Shown piece by piece: positions 1 to 8,016 of a DNA stretch of 64,000 nucleotides; positions within the stretch are counted from its first letter, which is position 1, and every line of letters starts with the position of its first letter. The notes beneath the pieces are model-generated. The model had not been told where the DNA came from. It saw only the letters and a program-made list of their open reading frames with translations, and did not search any database. The translations under genes were made by a program, and so were the position numbers. The DNA comes from Mycolicibacterium anyangense (GTDB lineage: Bacteria; Actinomycetota; Actinomycetes; Mycobacteriales; Mycobacteriaceae), in contig NZ_AP022620.1 of assembly GCF_010731855.1 (NCBI RefSeq), forward strand, positions 3,410,001-3,474,000, written 5' to 3'.

Positions 1-1
1 G

Positions 2-157
2 GACGGGCACCGCGACCTGGTGACGGCTGGGGTCACCGACTACATCGGCATCCCGTGGGTGTTCGAAGGTCTGCCCTTCGACGCTCCGGTGGCCAGAAAG
101 ATCGACGCGATGAAGCGCTTCGCCGACACCTACATCCACTCCGGCTGGCAGGACTGA
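2..157 (+). CDS. Luciferase-like monooxygenase (F420-type), C-terminal fragment
   Basis: Only the last 51 codons are inside the window; the gene begins upstream. The tail reads YIGIPWVFEGLPFD followed by a helical end (MKRFADTYIHSGW), the usual ending of bacterial luciferase-like flavin/F420 oxidoreductases of the kind found at this place in mycobacterial sterol loci (Rv3520c-like). The substrate cannot be judged from the fragment. It ends two bases before the next gene, so the two are probably cotranscribed. The family call rests on this short tail only. Confidence 0.55.
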   Translation, partial: DGHRDLVTAGVTDYIGIPWVFEGLPFDAPVARKIDAMKRFADTYIHSGWQD

Positions 158-159
158 CG

Positions 160-576
160 GTGGGAGCGAACGAAGTGGGCACCCCGGCGCATGAAGCGGG
201 CCGACGGTCCCGCGAGGCGGCCATGGCGCACGACAAGGATGCCTGGCTGGCGGTGTTCGCCGACGACGCGATCGTGGAGGACCCGATCGGCCCGTCGCAT
301 TTCGATCCCGAGGGCAAGGGCCATCGCGGCAAGGATGCGATCTCGAAGTTCTACGACATGGCGATTGCGCCCAGCGCCTTGAGCTTTCACTTCGAGAAGA
401 CCTATCAGTGCGGCAACGAGGAAGCCAACGTCGGCCACATCGTGATCGAGTCCGCTGGCTACCGGGTGGTCGCCGAGGGTGTGTTCACGTACCGCGTCAA
501 CGACGACGGCAAGATCGTGGCCCTGCGTGCGTACTGGGAACTGGACGCCGCGACAGCCAGCGCGCGGCCCATCTGA
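160..576 (+). CDS. NTF2-like/SnoaL-like (ketosteroid-isomerase fold) protein
   Basis: A 138-residue protein with the cone-shaped NTF2-like pattern: an N-terminal helix (AMAHDKDAWLAVFADDA), a short strand with VEDPIGPSHF, and C-terminal beta strands ending VALRAYWELD. Proteins of this fold in steroid loci can act as isomerases or hydratases, but no catalytic assignment is possible here. I chose the GTG at 160, two bases after the preceding stop; a GTG at 175 is an alternative. It ends two bases from the convergent TetR gene. Confidence 0.7.
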   Translation: MGANEVGTPAHEAGRRSREAAMAHDKDAWLAVFADDAIVEDPIGPSHFDPEGKGHRGKDAISKFYDMAIAPSALSFHFEKTYQCGNEEANVGHIVIESAGYRVVAEGVFTYRVNDDGKIVALRAYWELDAATASARPI

Positions 577-577
577 G

Positions 578-1174
578 TCAGCGCCGCAGTCCGCGCCAGA
601 CCGTGTCGGTGAGGTGACTGACAGCGGCATCGTCCAGTGGCTCCATGCCGAGGGTGAGCCGGTAGTAGGGCGGCGACACCAGCGCATCGACGGCAACCTC
701 GATGTCGATGTCATCGGACAGTTCCCCGGCCGCCACCGCCGCACGCAGGATCTCGGCGGCCGCATCGCGGCGCGGCACGATCCACTGATCCAGTACGGCG
801 CAGGTGATCGCCGGATCGGATGCGGCGGCGGCGATCACATTGCGCAGCAGCGGTCCGGTCGGCGGGTGCGACAGGATCCGGTTCAGCTCGCGGACATGGT
901 GGTGCAACGCTTCGGCGGAGCTACTCCCGGGCGGCCGCACGATCGAGTGCTGCACCGATTCCAGCAGCCCTTCCAGGACGATCGATGCGCTCGACGGCCA
1001 CCACTTGTAGATCGTGGTGCGGCTGACTCCGGCCCGCTTGGCGATGGCATCGACGCTGGCGGCTGCCGGGCCACCGGCCAATGCCAGGTCTACCGCGGCA
1101 CCGACGATCGCCGATCGGACCGACGCGCTGCGCGGTCGGCCCCGTCGAGGTGATTGCGCCTGTGCACCGGCCAC
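578..1174 (-). CDS. TetR-family regulator, probable repressor of the adjacent MFS exporter
   Basis: A 198-residue protein with an N-terminal TetR helix-turn-helix: about residues 18-65, with IAKRAGVSRTTIYKWW as the recognition region. The remaining helical domain is the usual ligand-binding part. It lies 7 bp downstream of the MFS transporter gene on the same strand, so transporter and regulator form one unit. This is the common arrangement in which the regulator controls the shared promoter. A palindromic site at 2451-2467 is the likely operator. Start is GTG at 1174. Confidence 0.85.
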   Translation of the reverse strand: MAGAQAQSPRRGRPRSASVRSAIVGAAVDLALAGGPAAASVDAIAKRAGVSRTTIYKWWPSSASIVLEGLLESVQHSIVRPPGSSSAEALHHHVRELNRILSHPPTGPLLRNVIAAAASDPAITCAVLDQWIVPRRDAAAEILRAAVAAGELSDDIDIEVAVDALVSPPYYRLTLGMEPLDDAAVSHLTDTVWRGLRR

Positions 1175-1181
1175 CCGCTGA

Positions 1182-2426
1182 TCATAGGGACGCCGGCAGG
1201 CGGTGCCTGCGGTGTCCGGCGATCACCACCGCGAGGCACAGGGCGGCCGCGCCCGCACCCAGCCCGAACATCACTGGGTAGGTCAGGACGTGGGGCAGCG
1301 CCTGGGATCCGACGGCCAGTGCGACGGGGACGGCGAAGCCGAGGTAACTGATCCCGTAGAACACCGCGGTCAGCCCGGCCAGGTCGGCCGGTCCGGCGAT
1401 GCGCTGCACCTGGGCGAGGCCGGCGACCAGCGCCATACCGTATCCGGCCCCCAGAAGTGCGGCGGCCGGCACGGCGGTCCAGACACTGAGCCGGCCGGCG
1501 GCGAACGCCGCAACACCCATGCCCACCACCAGCAGAACGAGCGCGATGACGACACCACGAGCATTGTCGGGGTCGTCGAGTCGGCGGCCCACCGACTGGA
1601 CCAGGAAGCCGCAGCCGAGAGCGATCACGCACAGCAGCGCCGAGAACGCCACGGCCGCATGTCCGACATGGGTGGCCATCAACGCGGGCAGCACGGCGTA
1701 GGCCGAGGCGGCCGCTCCGAAAACCCACGGCGCGAGGGGTGCGACGACGAACAGGAAGCGGCGATGCCCTGCCGACGGGATGGTCAGGTCGGTCCGCAGC
1801 GACCACCGCTGGCCGGCCGGGGCCGTCCTGGTCTCCGGCACGCCGATCAACCCGAGACCGGTGGTCAGCGCCAGCACGATATTGACCACGTACGGCAGCG
1901 TTGCGGGCCACGGCGCCCACTGGCCCAGCACCCCGGCGACGCCCGCGCCGGCGGCGAAGCCGGCGGTCAGGCTCATCGCGGCGCGGCGCACACCGTGGCC
2001 GTCACCCCAGGGCGCGCTGGAGAGTTCCTTGATCCAGCTGCCGCCCACTGCCATCGCCAGACCCAGCGCGACACCGCTGAGCACCCGCCCGGCGATCAGC
2101 AACGGAACCGAGGTGACGCCGAGGGACAGCAACAGCGAGCCGGCCGCGGCCAGCGCCGGTGCCGGCACCATCAGCGGCCGTCGGCCGAGGCGGTCGGACA
2201 GCGGGCCGCCGATCAGCAGGGCCGGCACGATGCCCACCACGTAGGCGAACAGCAGGATGTCGACGGTGACGGCGGAAAGCCCGGCGTCGCGCCGGTACAT
2301 CACGAGCAGCGGGGTGAATTCGTTACCACCCCAGGCGATCGCGAAGACAGCAGCCGCGGCGCCGACCCAGGCACGCGGCGCCAGGGTGCTGATCGGAGCC
2401 GGATCGACAGCGGTATCGACGCTCAT
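1182..2426 (-). CDS. MFS transporter, probable drug/small-molecule exporter
   Basis: A 414-residue polytopic membrane protein with about twelve hydrophobic segments. The loop between segments 2 and 3 carries GGPLSDRLGRRPLM, the major facilitator signature (GxxxDRxGRR), placing it in the 12-TM proton-coupled exporter group. Substrate is unknown. It is the first gene of a two-gene unit with a TetR regulator 7 bp downstream. Its promoter region contains a -10-like ACTATA (read on the minus strand as TATAGT) inside a palindrome. Not part of known sterol catabolism. Confidence 0.85.
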   Translation of the reverse strand: MSVDTAVDPAPISTLAPRAWVGAAAAVFAIAWGGNEFTPLLVMYRRDAGLSAVTVDILLFAYVVGIVPALLIGGPLSDRLGRRPLMVPAPALAAAGSLLLSLGVTSVPLLIAGRVLSGVALGLAMAVGGSWIKELSSAPWGDGHGVRRAAMSLTAGFAAGAGVAGVLGQWAPWPATLPYVVNIVLALTTGLGLIGVPETRTAPAGQRWSLRTDLTIPSAGHRRFLFVVAPLAPWVFGAAASAYAVLPALMATHVGHAAVAFSALLCVIALGCGFLVQSVGRRLDDPDNARGVVIALVLLVVGMGVAAFAAGRLSVWTAVPAAALLGAGYGMALVAGLAQVQRIAGPADLAGLTAVFYGISYLGFAVPVALAVGSQALPHVLTYPVMFGLGAGAAALCLAVVIAGHRRHRLPASL

Positions 2427-2450
2427 CGGTGGGACCGCACGCCGCAGTTT

Positions 2451-2471
2451 GTGAACACTCTGTCCACTATA
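2451..2471 (-). promoter_or_regulatory. Probable TetR operator overlapping the MFS -10 element
   Basis: GTGAACA-CTC-TGTCCAC (2451-2467) is an inverted repeat with 6 of 7 positions matching. A minus-strand -10-like hexamer TATAGT (2466-2471) overlaps its end. The site lies 25 bp upstream of the MFS start. Position and symmetry fit the binding site of the TetR protein encoded two genes along; this is inferred, not shown. Confidence 0.5.
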
Positions 2472-2508
2472 TACCTCGGCGCGGCGATTGTCGCCGAGGC
2501 TCAGGGCC

Positions 2509-3039
2509 TCAGGAGGCGACCTCCCCGAAGCCGGCCAGATAGCGCTGGGCCAGGTCCTGGTAGGCCTTGGGGTTGAGGTTCACCCACACCTCGGCGCCGG
2601 TGCCGGCGATCGGCCGCTTGACCGTGGCCGGCGCGCCGGTGACCAGAACCTCGTCCGGGATCTGGGTGCCGCCGGTGACCAGCGAGTGCGCGGCGACCAT
2701 GCTGCGGGCGCCGACCACGGCGCCGTCGAGCACGGTGCAGTGGTTGGCGATCAGCGCCTCGGCGCCGATGTGCGCACCATGGATCGTGCACATGTGCGCG
2801 ATCGTCGCGCCCGGACCGAGGTCCACCGGGATTCCCGGCGGTGCATGCAACACCGAACCGTCCTGCACGTTCGCGCCCTCTCGGATCACGATGGGCGCGA
2901 AGTCGGCCCGCAGGACGGCGTTGAACCAGACCGACGCGCCGGCCTCCACCGTGACGTCACCGACCAGGACGGCAGTGGGTGCGACGAACGCGGTGGGATC
3001 CACTCGCGGTGACCGGCCTTCGAACGAATACATCGGCAT
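2509..3039 (-). CDS. Gamma-carbonic-anhydrase-like hexapeptide-repeat protein
   Basis: A 176-residue left-handed beta-helix protein of the gamma-carbonic anhydrase/PaaY group. Hexapeptide turns run from about residue 15 to 145 (VLVGDVTVEAGASVW, NVQDGSVLH, GARSMVAAHS). Histidines in VLHAPPG, ATIAHMC and TIHGAHIG sit where the family places metal ligands. It corresponds to the gene that faces kshA in mycobacterial sterol loci (Rv3525c). I chose the ATG at 3039 (MPMYSFEG), matching that family's start; a minus-strand TATA-rich stretch lies about ten bases upstream, so the transcript may be nearly leaderless. Physiological role is unknown. Confidence 0.8.
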   Translation of the reverse strand: MPMYSFEGRSPRVDPTAFVAPTAVLVGDVTVEAGASVWFNAVLRADFAPIVIREGANVQDGSVLHAPPGIPVDLGPGATIAHMCTIHGAHIGAEALIANHCTVLDGAVVGARSMVAAHSLVTGGTQIPDEVLVTGAPATVKRPIAGTGAEVWVNLNPKAYQDLAQRYLAGFGEVAS

Positions 3040-3114
3040 TGTCCAGATATACCCCATGTCATTTGGGTAATCCGCAGCTAGCAGCGTTGATATTGCGAGA
3101 GCTGACCTAGAAAT

Positions 3115-3128
3115 TGTAACGTGTTCTA
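3115..3128. promoter_or_regulatory. KstR operator upstream of kshA
   Basis: TGTAACGTGTTCTA matches every fixed position of the KstR consensus TnnAACnnGTTnnA. It ends 29 bp before the kshA start and lies 75 bp upstream of the divergent carbonic-anhydrase-like gene. It is expected to repress kshA until sterol-CoA thioesters release KstR. Confidence 0.9.
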
Positions 3129-3157
3129 GTTGGCGACGGAGAAGTTGGAGGCGACAG

Positions 3158-4297
3158 GTGACTAGCGGCGTTCGCGAGATCGACACCGGAACCCTGCCGG
3201 ATCGCTATGCCAGGGGCTGGCACTGCCTGGGGCCGGTCAAAGACTACCTGGACGGCAAGCCGCACCCGATCACTGCGTTCGGCACCAAGCTGGTGGTGTT
3301 CGCCGACGACTCGGGCGCCGTGCACGTGCTGGACGCCTACTGCCGCCACCTCGGCGGCGACCTGTCCCAAGGCACGGTAAAGGGCGACGCCATCGCCTGC
3401 CCGTTCCACGATTGGCGCTGGGGCGGCGACGGCCGCTGCAAGCTGGTGCCATATGCCAAGCGCACTCCGCGCCTGGCCCGCACCCGGTCCTGGGAGACCG
3501 ACGTCCGCAGCGGTCTGCTGTTCGTGTGGCACGACCATGAGGGAAATCCGCCGCAGCCCGAGGTGCGTATCCCGGAGATCCCGGAGTACGCGGGTGGCGA
3601 GTGGACCGAGTGGAAGTGGAACTCGATGCTGATCGAGGGTTCCAACTGCCGCGAGATCGTGGACAACGTCACCGATATGGCGCACTTCTACTACATCCAC
3701 TTCGGCCTGCCGACGTACTTCAAGAACGTCTTCGAAGGTCACATCGCCTCGCAGTACCTGCACAATGTCGGCCGACCGGACATCAACGACATGGGGACGG
3801 CTTACGTTGAGTCCCACCTGGATTCGGAGGCGTCCTACTTCGGGCCGTCGTTCATGATCAACTGGCTGCACAACACCTACGGCGGATTCAAGGCCGAGTC
3901 CATCCTGATCAACTGCCACTACCCGGTGACGCAGGATTCGTTCGTGCTGCAGTGGGGTGTGATCGTCGAGAAGCCCAAGGGGCTCGACGAGGCAATGAGC
4001 GACAAACTGTCTGACGCCATGGTCGCCGGGGTCAGCAAGGGCTTCCTGCAGGACGTCGAGATCTGGAAGCACAAGACGCGCATCGAGAACCCACTGCTGG
4101 TCGAGGAAGACGGTGCGGTGTACCAGATGCGCCGCTGGTATCAGCAGTTCTATGTCGACGTCGCCGACATCTCCCCCGATATGGTCGAGCGCTTCGAACT
4201 CGAGATCGACACCACGCCGGCCAACGAGAAGTGGAAGGTCGAGGTCGAGGAGAACCTCAAGCGCCAGGCCGACCAAGCGGGACAGCCGGCGACATGA
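3158..4297 (+). CDS. kshA: 3-ketosteroid 9-alpha-hydroxylase, oxygenase component
   Basis: KshA is the terminal Rieske oxygenase that, with the reductase KshB, hydroxylates C9 of 3-ketosteroids; together with KstD this opens ring B. The 379-residue protein has the Rieske [2Fe-2S] ligands C62/H64 and C81/H84 (YCRHLGG and CPFHDW). The mononuclear iron site is H176 and H181 in DNVTDMAHFYYIH, with D299 as the third ligand (FLQDVEIWKHK). Length and motifs match mycobacterial KshA. The start is GTG at 3158 with a GGAGG-type ribosome site. It is preceded by a perfect KstR operator and overlaps the next gene by 4 bp. Its partner kshB is at 57147. Confidence 0.97.
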   Translation: MTSGVREIDTGTLPDRYARGWHCLGPVKDYLDGKPHPITAFGTKLVVFADDSGAVHVLDAYCRHLGGDLSQGTVKGDAIACPFHDWRWGGDGRCKLVPYAKRTPRLARTRSWETDVRSGLLFVWHDHEGNPPQPEVRIPEIPEYAGGEWTEWKWNSMLIEGSNCREIVDNVTDMAHFYYIHFGLPTYFKNVFEGHIASQYLHNVGRPDINDMGTAYVESHLDSEASYFGPSFMINWLHNTYGGFKAESILINCHYPVTQDSFVLQWGVIVEKPKGLDEAMSDKLSDAMVAGVSKGFLQDVEIWKHKTRIENPLLVEEDGAVYQMRRWYQQFYVDVADISPDMVERFELEIDTTPANEKWKVEVEENLKRQADQAGQPAT

Positions 4298-4761
4298 CCG
4301 TCGGGGACCAACCGCCTGACGTCGACGACTTGGCGCGGTCCATGATGGAGCTGCTCGGCGTGCACGACCACGACGAGCCGTACGCGGCTGACGGCGACGA
4401 CGACGCCCCGTCGTCGTGGGCCAAGGCGCCCGATTTCGCCAGTAACCCGCAGCGGGCCGCGGCGGTGCACGAGGCCACCCGGCAGGATCGAGAACGCTAT
4501 CTCAATGCGGGCTTGGCCGAGGTCGACTGCCGGTTCTGCCATGTGGCGGTGCGGGTCAAGAAGCTCGGCGCCGCCCACACCCTGGTGCAGTGGAACTCGC
4601 AGGCGCAGGACCGGTGTGCGTACTTCGCCGAGGTCCGGGCCGCCGGTGGCAGCAGCGCTCGCACCCGCGGCTGCCCGAAGCTGTCGGACAGCATCAAACA
4701 TGCTGTCGCCGAAGGCTGCCTGGAGGAGTACTCCAGCGCTCCCGCCCCCGGCGACGGCTGA
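4294..4761 (+). CDS. Small acidic cysteine-containing protein coupled to kshA
   Basis: A 155-residue protein translationally coupled to kshA (ATGA overlap). The N-terminal half is acidic and probably disordered (VHDHDEPYAADGDDDAP). The C-terminal half carries CRFCH and further cysteines (DRCAYF, RGCPKL, EGCLEE) that could bind a metal or cluster. It corresponds in position to Rv3527. Function is not established; the coupling suggests a role with the KshA oxygenase, which is inference. Confidence 0.75.
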   Translation: MTVGDQPPDVDDLARSMMELLGVHDHDEPYAADGDDDAPSSWAKAPDFASNPQRAAAVHEATRQDRERYLNAGLAEVDCRFCHVAVRVKKLGAAHTLVQWNSQAQDRCAYFAEVRAAGGSSARTRGCPKLSDSIKHAVAEGCLEEYSSAPAPGDG

Positions 4762-4799
4762 ATCTTTCGCACCCAAACCGACGTCTGGGCGCGAAAGAT
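4762..4799. terminator. Hairpin between convergent genes
   Basis: A 17-bp inverted repeat (arms 4762-4778 and 4783-4799) with a 4-nt loop sits between the kshA-partner gene and the convergent sulfotransferase gene. The two imperfect positions are A-C mismatches in plus-strand RNA but G-U pairs in minus-strand RNA, so the hairpin is better formed on the transcript coming from the sulfotransferase side. There is no U-tract on either side. Confidence 0.7.
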
Positions 4800-4835
4800 C
4801 AAGTAGATCACACCATTTCGTCGATCTCGGCGCGA

Positions 4836-5978
4836 CTACAGCCCCTTGAAGCGTTCCTTGACCTGGTCCTCGGTCAGCCCGTAGTCCGACAGCGAGTAGG
4901 TGTGCTTCGGCGCCCTCGGGCCCTGCTTGCTCTCCTCGTCGGTGGCCTGGATCGCCGCCCGCGCATCGTCGGTCATCTCGATACCGAAGTGCGTGTAGAT
5001 GCTCTCGACGGTACCGATCGGGTCGCGGATCAGCTTGAAGTAGTCGACGTCGAAGAACTGCGCCTCGTCATGCTCGCGGCGTACCGCGTTGAACCGCTCC
5101 AGCCCACGTGACCACGTCTCGAGTGCATCGGCACCGATGACGTCACCGACGAACGTGTTCGACCATCCTTCGGTGGTGTGCGCGGACAGCGAGCACATCG
5201 ACGCCATGATCGTCTCGGCCGGCCGGTGGCACTGCAGGATCAGCGCATCCGGGTAGGCAGCGAACACCGCGTCCAGGGCGAACAGATGACTGGGATTCTT
5301 GAGCACCCAACGCTTCTCGGGGTCGTTGAGACCGATCAGCTGCAGATTCTTGCGGTGCCGCAGATAGGGCTTGGTCCAGTCCTGCTTGGCCAGCCACTGC
5401 GCATAGCTGGGCACATGTGCCAACGTCTCATAGGAGACCGAATGCAGCGACTGGCGCAGCAGCTGCCAGCATTCCTCCACCTCGTCGGCAGTCATGTAGT
5501 GCAGGCCGGTGTAGTCCGGGTTCTCGTCGTGCGCCTTCTTGAACCGAGCGTCGAGTTCGGCGAAAACCGGGTTGTCCGGCCATGTTTCCCGCGGCGGACG
5601 CGGCTGCGGAAACTCCGCCAGCCACAGTTCCAGACCCTGATGGCGGGGATCGCCGCACAGCAGGCGATGCAGCGCGGTGGTGCCGGTGCGGGGCAGGCCG
5701 GTCACGAAGATCGGCCGCTCGATGGCGACCTCGACGTGCTGCGGGTACTGCTTGAAGGCAGCCTCGGACAGCAGCCGCGCCACCAGCGCATTACGCACGA
5801 AGAAGCGTTGCATCTTGCTACCGAGGTCGGTCAGGTCCGCTTCGGTGCGAAACGCGTTGAGCAGCACGCTCAGCGCTTCGCGGTAGTTGTCGTCGTCGAC
5901 GCCGAAATCATCCAGACCGGTGGCCTTGGTGGCCGAGGCCAGCAGGCTCTCGACGCTGAGGAAATCGCTGGACCCCAT
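4836..5978 (-). CDS. Sulfotransferase-family protein
   Basis: A 380-residue protein of the Stf-type sulfotransferase family. The PAPS-binding P-loop is residues about 93-107 (TGLPRTGTTALHRLL), and a second conserved block near residues 215-225 (RWVLKNPSHLF) fits the 3'-phosphate-binding region. It is the last gene of a three-gene minus-strand unit (DUF1214 protein, SDR, sulfotransferase) preceded by a KstR operator, matching Rv3529c in position. The acceptor is unknown; a sterol or lipid alcohol is plausible but unproved. Its start overlaps the SDR stop by one base (TGATG). Confidence 0.85.
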   Translation of the reverse strand: MGSSDFLSVESLLASATKATGLDDFGVDDDNYREALSVLLNAFRTEADLTDLGSKMQRFFVRNALVARLLSEAAFKQYPQHVEVAIERPIFVTGLPRTGTTALHRLLCGDPRHQGLELWLAEFPQPRPPRETWPDNPVFAELDARFKKAHDENPDYTGLHYMTADEVEECWQLLRQSLHSVSYETLAHVPSYAQWLAKQDWTKPYLRHRKNLQLIGLNDPEKRWVLKNPSHLFALDAVFAAYPDALILQCHRPAETIMASMCSLSAHTTEGWSNTFVGDVIGADALETWSRGLERFNAVRREHDEAQFFDVDYFKLIRDPIGTVESIYTHFGIEMTDDARAAIQATDEESKQGPRAPKHTYSLSDYGLTEDQVKERFKGL

Positions 5979-6760
5979 CAGTTGTGGTACTCCCCGCAGT
6001 TGACATCCAGCGTCTGCCCGGTGATCCCACTGGACAGGTCGCTGGCCATGAACAGGATGGCCGAGGCGACTTCGTCCTCGGTCGGCAGCCGTTTGAGATC
6101 GGAGTTCACCGCGGCGGCGTTGTAGATCTCGTCCACCGTGGTGCCATACTTGCCGGCCTGATGCTCGAAGTAACCCTTCAGAGTGCCACCCCAGATATAG
6201 CCGGGCAGAACGGAATTCACCCGGATTCCCTGCCCGCCGAGCTCGCTGGCCAGCGACTCGGACATCGCCAGCAGCGCCGACTTGGCCATCTTGTAGGCCC
6301 CTTGCTTGGGGTCGGAATGCCGCACCACCATCGAATTCACGTTGACGATGGATCCCTTGGAATCCGACAGCGCCGGCGTGAAACCCTGGATCATCCGCAG
6401 CGCGCCGAGCACGGTGAGCTCGAGGGTATCCCGGATGTGGTCGAACGACGTCTGGCCGAACGGCCTCATCGACGGCACCTTGAACGCGTTGTTCACCAAG
6501 ACGTCGACCCTGCCGTAGGCGTCCAGGGTCTGCTTGACGAGATTGTCCACCTGCGCGTCGTCGGTGATATCGGTGCCGACCGACAGTGCGCGCCGGCCCA
6601 GGTCCGCGACCTCCTTGGCGACGTCTTCCAGGCGCCCGACGGTACGCGCCGCCAGCACCAGGTCAGCACCCTCCTGCGCACATCGACGGGCCAGCGTGGT
6701 GCCCAGGGCTGGGCCCACACCGCTGATCACCACGACTTTGTTCTCCAGCAAGCCGGCCAT
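5978..6760 (-). CDS. Short-chain dehydrogenase/reductase
   Basis: A 260-residue classical SDR. The N-terminal nucleotide-binding segment is VVISGVGPALGTTLARRC, with an NNAF variant of the NNAG motif near residue 90. The catalytic region contains S (VNVNSMVV) and YKMAK (YxxxK, about residue 156-160). It corresponds to Rv3530c. It lies 3 bp after the DUF1214 gene and overlaps the sulfotransferase gene by one base, so all three are one transcript under a KstR operator. The substrate is presumably a sterol-derived alcohol or ketone, but this is not known. Confidence 0.85.
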   Translation of the reverse strand: MAGLLENKVVVISGVGPALGTTLARRCAQEGADLVLAARTVGRLEDVAKEVADLGRRALSVGTDITDDAQVDNLVKQTLDAYGRVDVLVNNAFKVPSMRPFGQTSFDHIRDTLELTVLGALRMIQGFTPALSDSKGSIVNVNSMVVRHSDPKQGAYKMAKSALLAMSESLASELGGQGIRVNSVLPGYIWGGTLKGYFEHQAGKYGTTVDEIYNAAAVNSDLKRLPTEDEVASAILFMASDLSSGITGQTLDVNCGEYHN

Positions 6761-6763
6761 GAC

Positions 6764-7891
6764 TTATCCCACCATCCTGTTGCCGATTAACTTCTGGCGC
6801 AGCGCAATCCGCTCCCGCCAGCCTTCTTCGGAGATCTTGTTCTGCTCGTAGTAGGGCAGCTTGCCCGGCACCGCGTCGAGGTCGACCAGTTCCAGGGTCG
6901 GCCCATCGTCGGCGGTCAGCTCACGCGAGACGCGCTGCCACCGGAACTGCAGATAGCCCTTGCGGTGTCCCAGCGTCTCGACCCAGTTGGTGACCCCCGG
7001 GTTCTCGTCGGCGACGACGATGCGGATCTTGCCGTCCGGATCAGCTTGAGCCTGAGTGCCGTTCAGCGAGGTCTGGTGGTTGATGTAGTCCAGCGAGATG
7101 TACCAGAGGCTGCCGAGCTGGAAGCCGAGATACGGCGCATCCGTTTCCGGCAGGGTGAGAACGAGCGCCTTCCCGGGCGCCAGGTCGTAGTGGCCGACCG
7201 ACGAATACTGGGTGGCCAGTCCGCCCGGTGTCAGCCGGGGCGCGGTGAGCGTGTTGACCGGGAGGTTGTCGTAGAACCACTTGGGGAACTGCAGCCAGGT
7301 CTTGACGCGTTGCACCAACTGCTTGCCCGCGGTGGCATACCGCTTGTCGATGAGCTCCTTGGTCAGAGCGGGCGGCGCCGTCCCTGCGGTGTCGGTGCGG
7401 GCGATCGCAAAGCTGCCGCGCTGCGCCGACCAGTCGTTGTAGACCTCGCGAATCACCAACTGCGCGTTGGTGTCCGGTGTGAAGCGCCACTCGAATGTCC
7501 CGTCGGCGGCAATGTCGAGCCGGCGGTCGTCGAAGGCGGTTTCGCTGTCCGGCACGACCTTGTCGGTGTACTCACCACCGAGCAGCTGGAAGCTGACATC
7601 GGTGGTGGTGCCACGCGTGCCGGTGACGACGTACTCCTTGCCCGCCACCACCCGGGTCCCGAAGTACATGGTGTCGGGATTGTCCAGCCCCATCTTGGTG
7701 AACGGCCCGGTACCCGAATGCAGGAAGGGATGGTCGCGGTCGTAGTCGAACGCCACATGCGTACAGGCGGCGATGCAGCCGGCCAGATATTGCAGGCCTT
7801 CCAGCAGGTCGGCCTCACTCTCGATGAACGGAGCTTCGGCGACCAGGCGCTCGGCCTCGGCGATGGCTTCCGCCAGCGGTTGGGTGTACAT
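6764..7891 (-). CDS. DUF1214-type protein (Rv3531c-like)
   Basis: A 375-residue protein without membrane segments, resembling the DUF1214/DUF1254 group, which has a beta-rich C-terminal half. It corresponds in position to Rv3531c. No catalytic motif can be named. It is the first gene of a KstR-controlled unit: the operator at 7947-7960 lies 55 bp upstream of its ATG, and the SDR and sulfotransferase follow. Induction with sterols is therefore expected. Biochemical role is unknown. Confidence 0.75.
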   Translation of the reverse strand: MYTQPLAEAIAEAERLVAEAPFIESEADLLEGLQYLAGCIAACTHVAFDYDRDHPFLHSGTGPFTKMGLDNPDTMYFGTRVVAGKEYVVTGTRGTTTDVSFQLLGGEYTDKVVPDSETAFDDRRLDIAADGTFEWRFTPDTNAQLVIREVYNDWSAQRGSFAIARTDTAGTAPPALTKELIDKRYATAGKQLVQRVKTWLQFPKWFYDNLPVNTLTAPRLTPGGLATQYSSVGHYDLAPGKALVLTLPETDAPYLGFQLGSLWYISLDYINHQTSLNGTQAQADPDGKIRIVVADENPGVTNWVETLGHRKGYLQFRWQRVSRELTADDGPTLELVDLDAVPGKLPYYEQNKISEEGWRERIALRQKLIGNRMVG

Positions 7892-7946
7892 CGACTGCCT
7901 CGCGTTTCAATATTCGACCGCACTGGTACATCTTCTGGACCGACAG

Positions 7947-7960
7947 TAGAACGTGTTCTA
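7947..7960. promoter_or_regulatory. KstR operator between the DUF1214 unit and an IclR gene
   Basis: TAGAACGTGTTCTA matches all fixed positions of the KstR consensus and is nearly fully symmetric. It lies between divergent genes: 55 bp upstream of the DUF1214 gene (minus) and 56 bp upstream of the IclR gene (plus). It can control both. Confidence 0.9.
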
Positions 7961-8016
7961 ATGTGAGTCAACATCGGTATCGGTTCATATCTGGAACGGA
8001 AAGGTACGATTCTGCA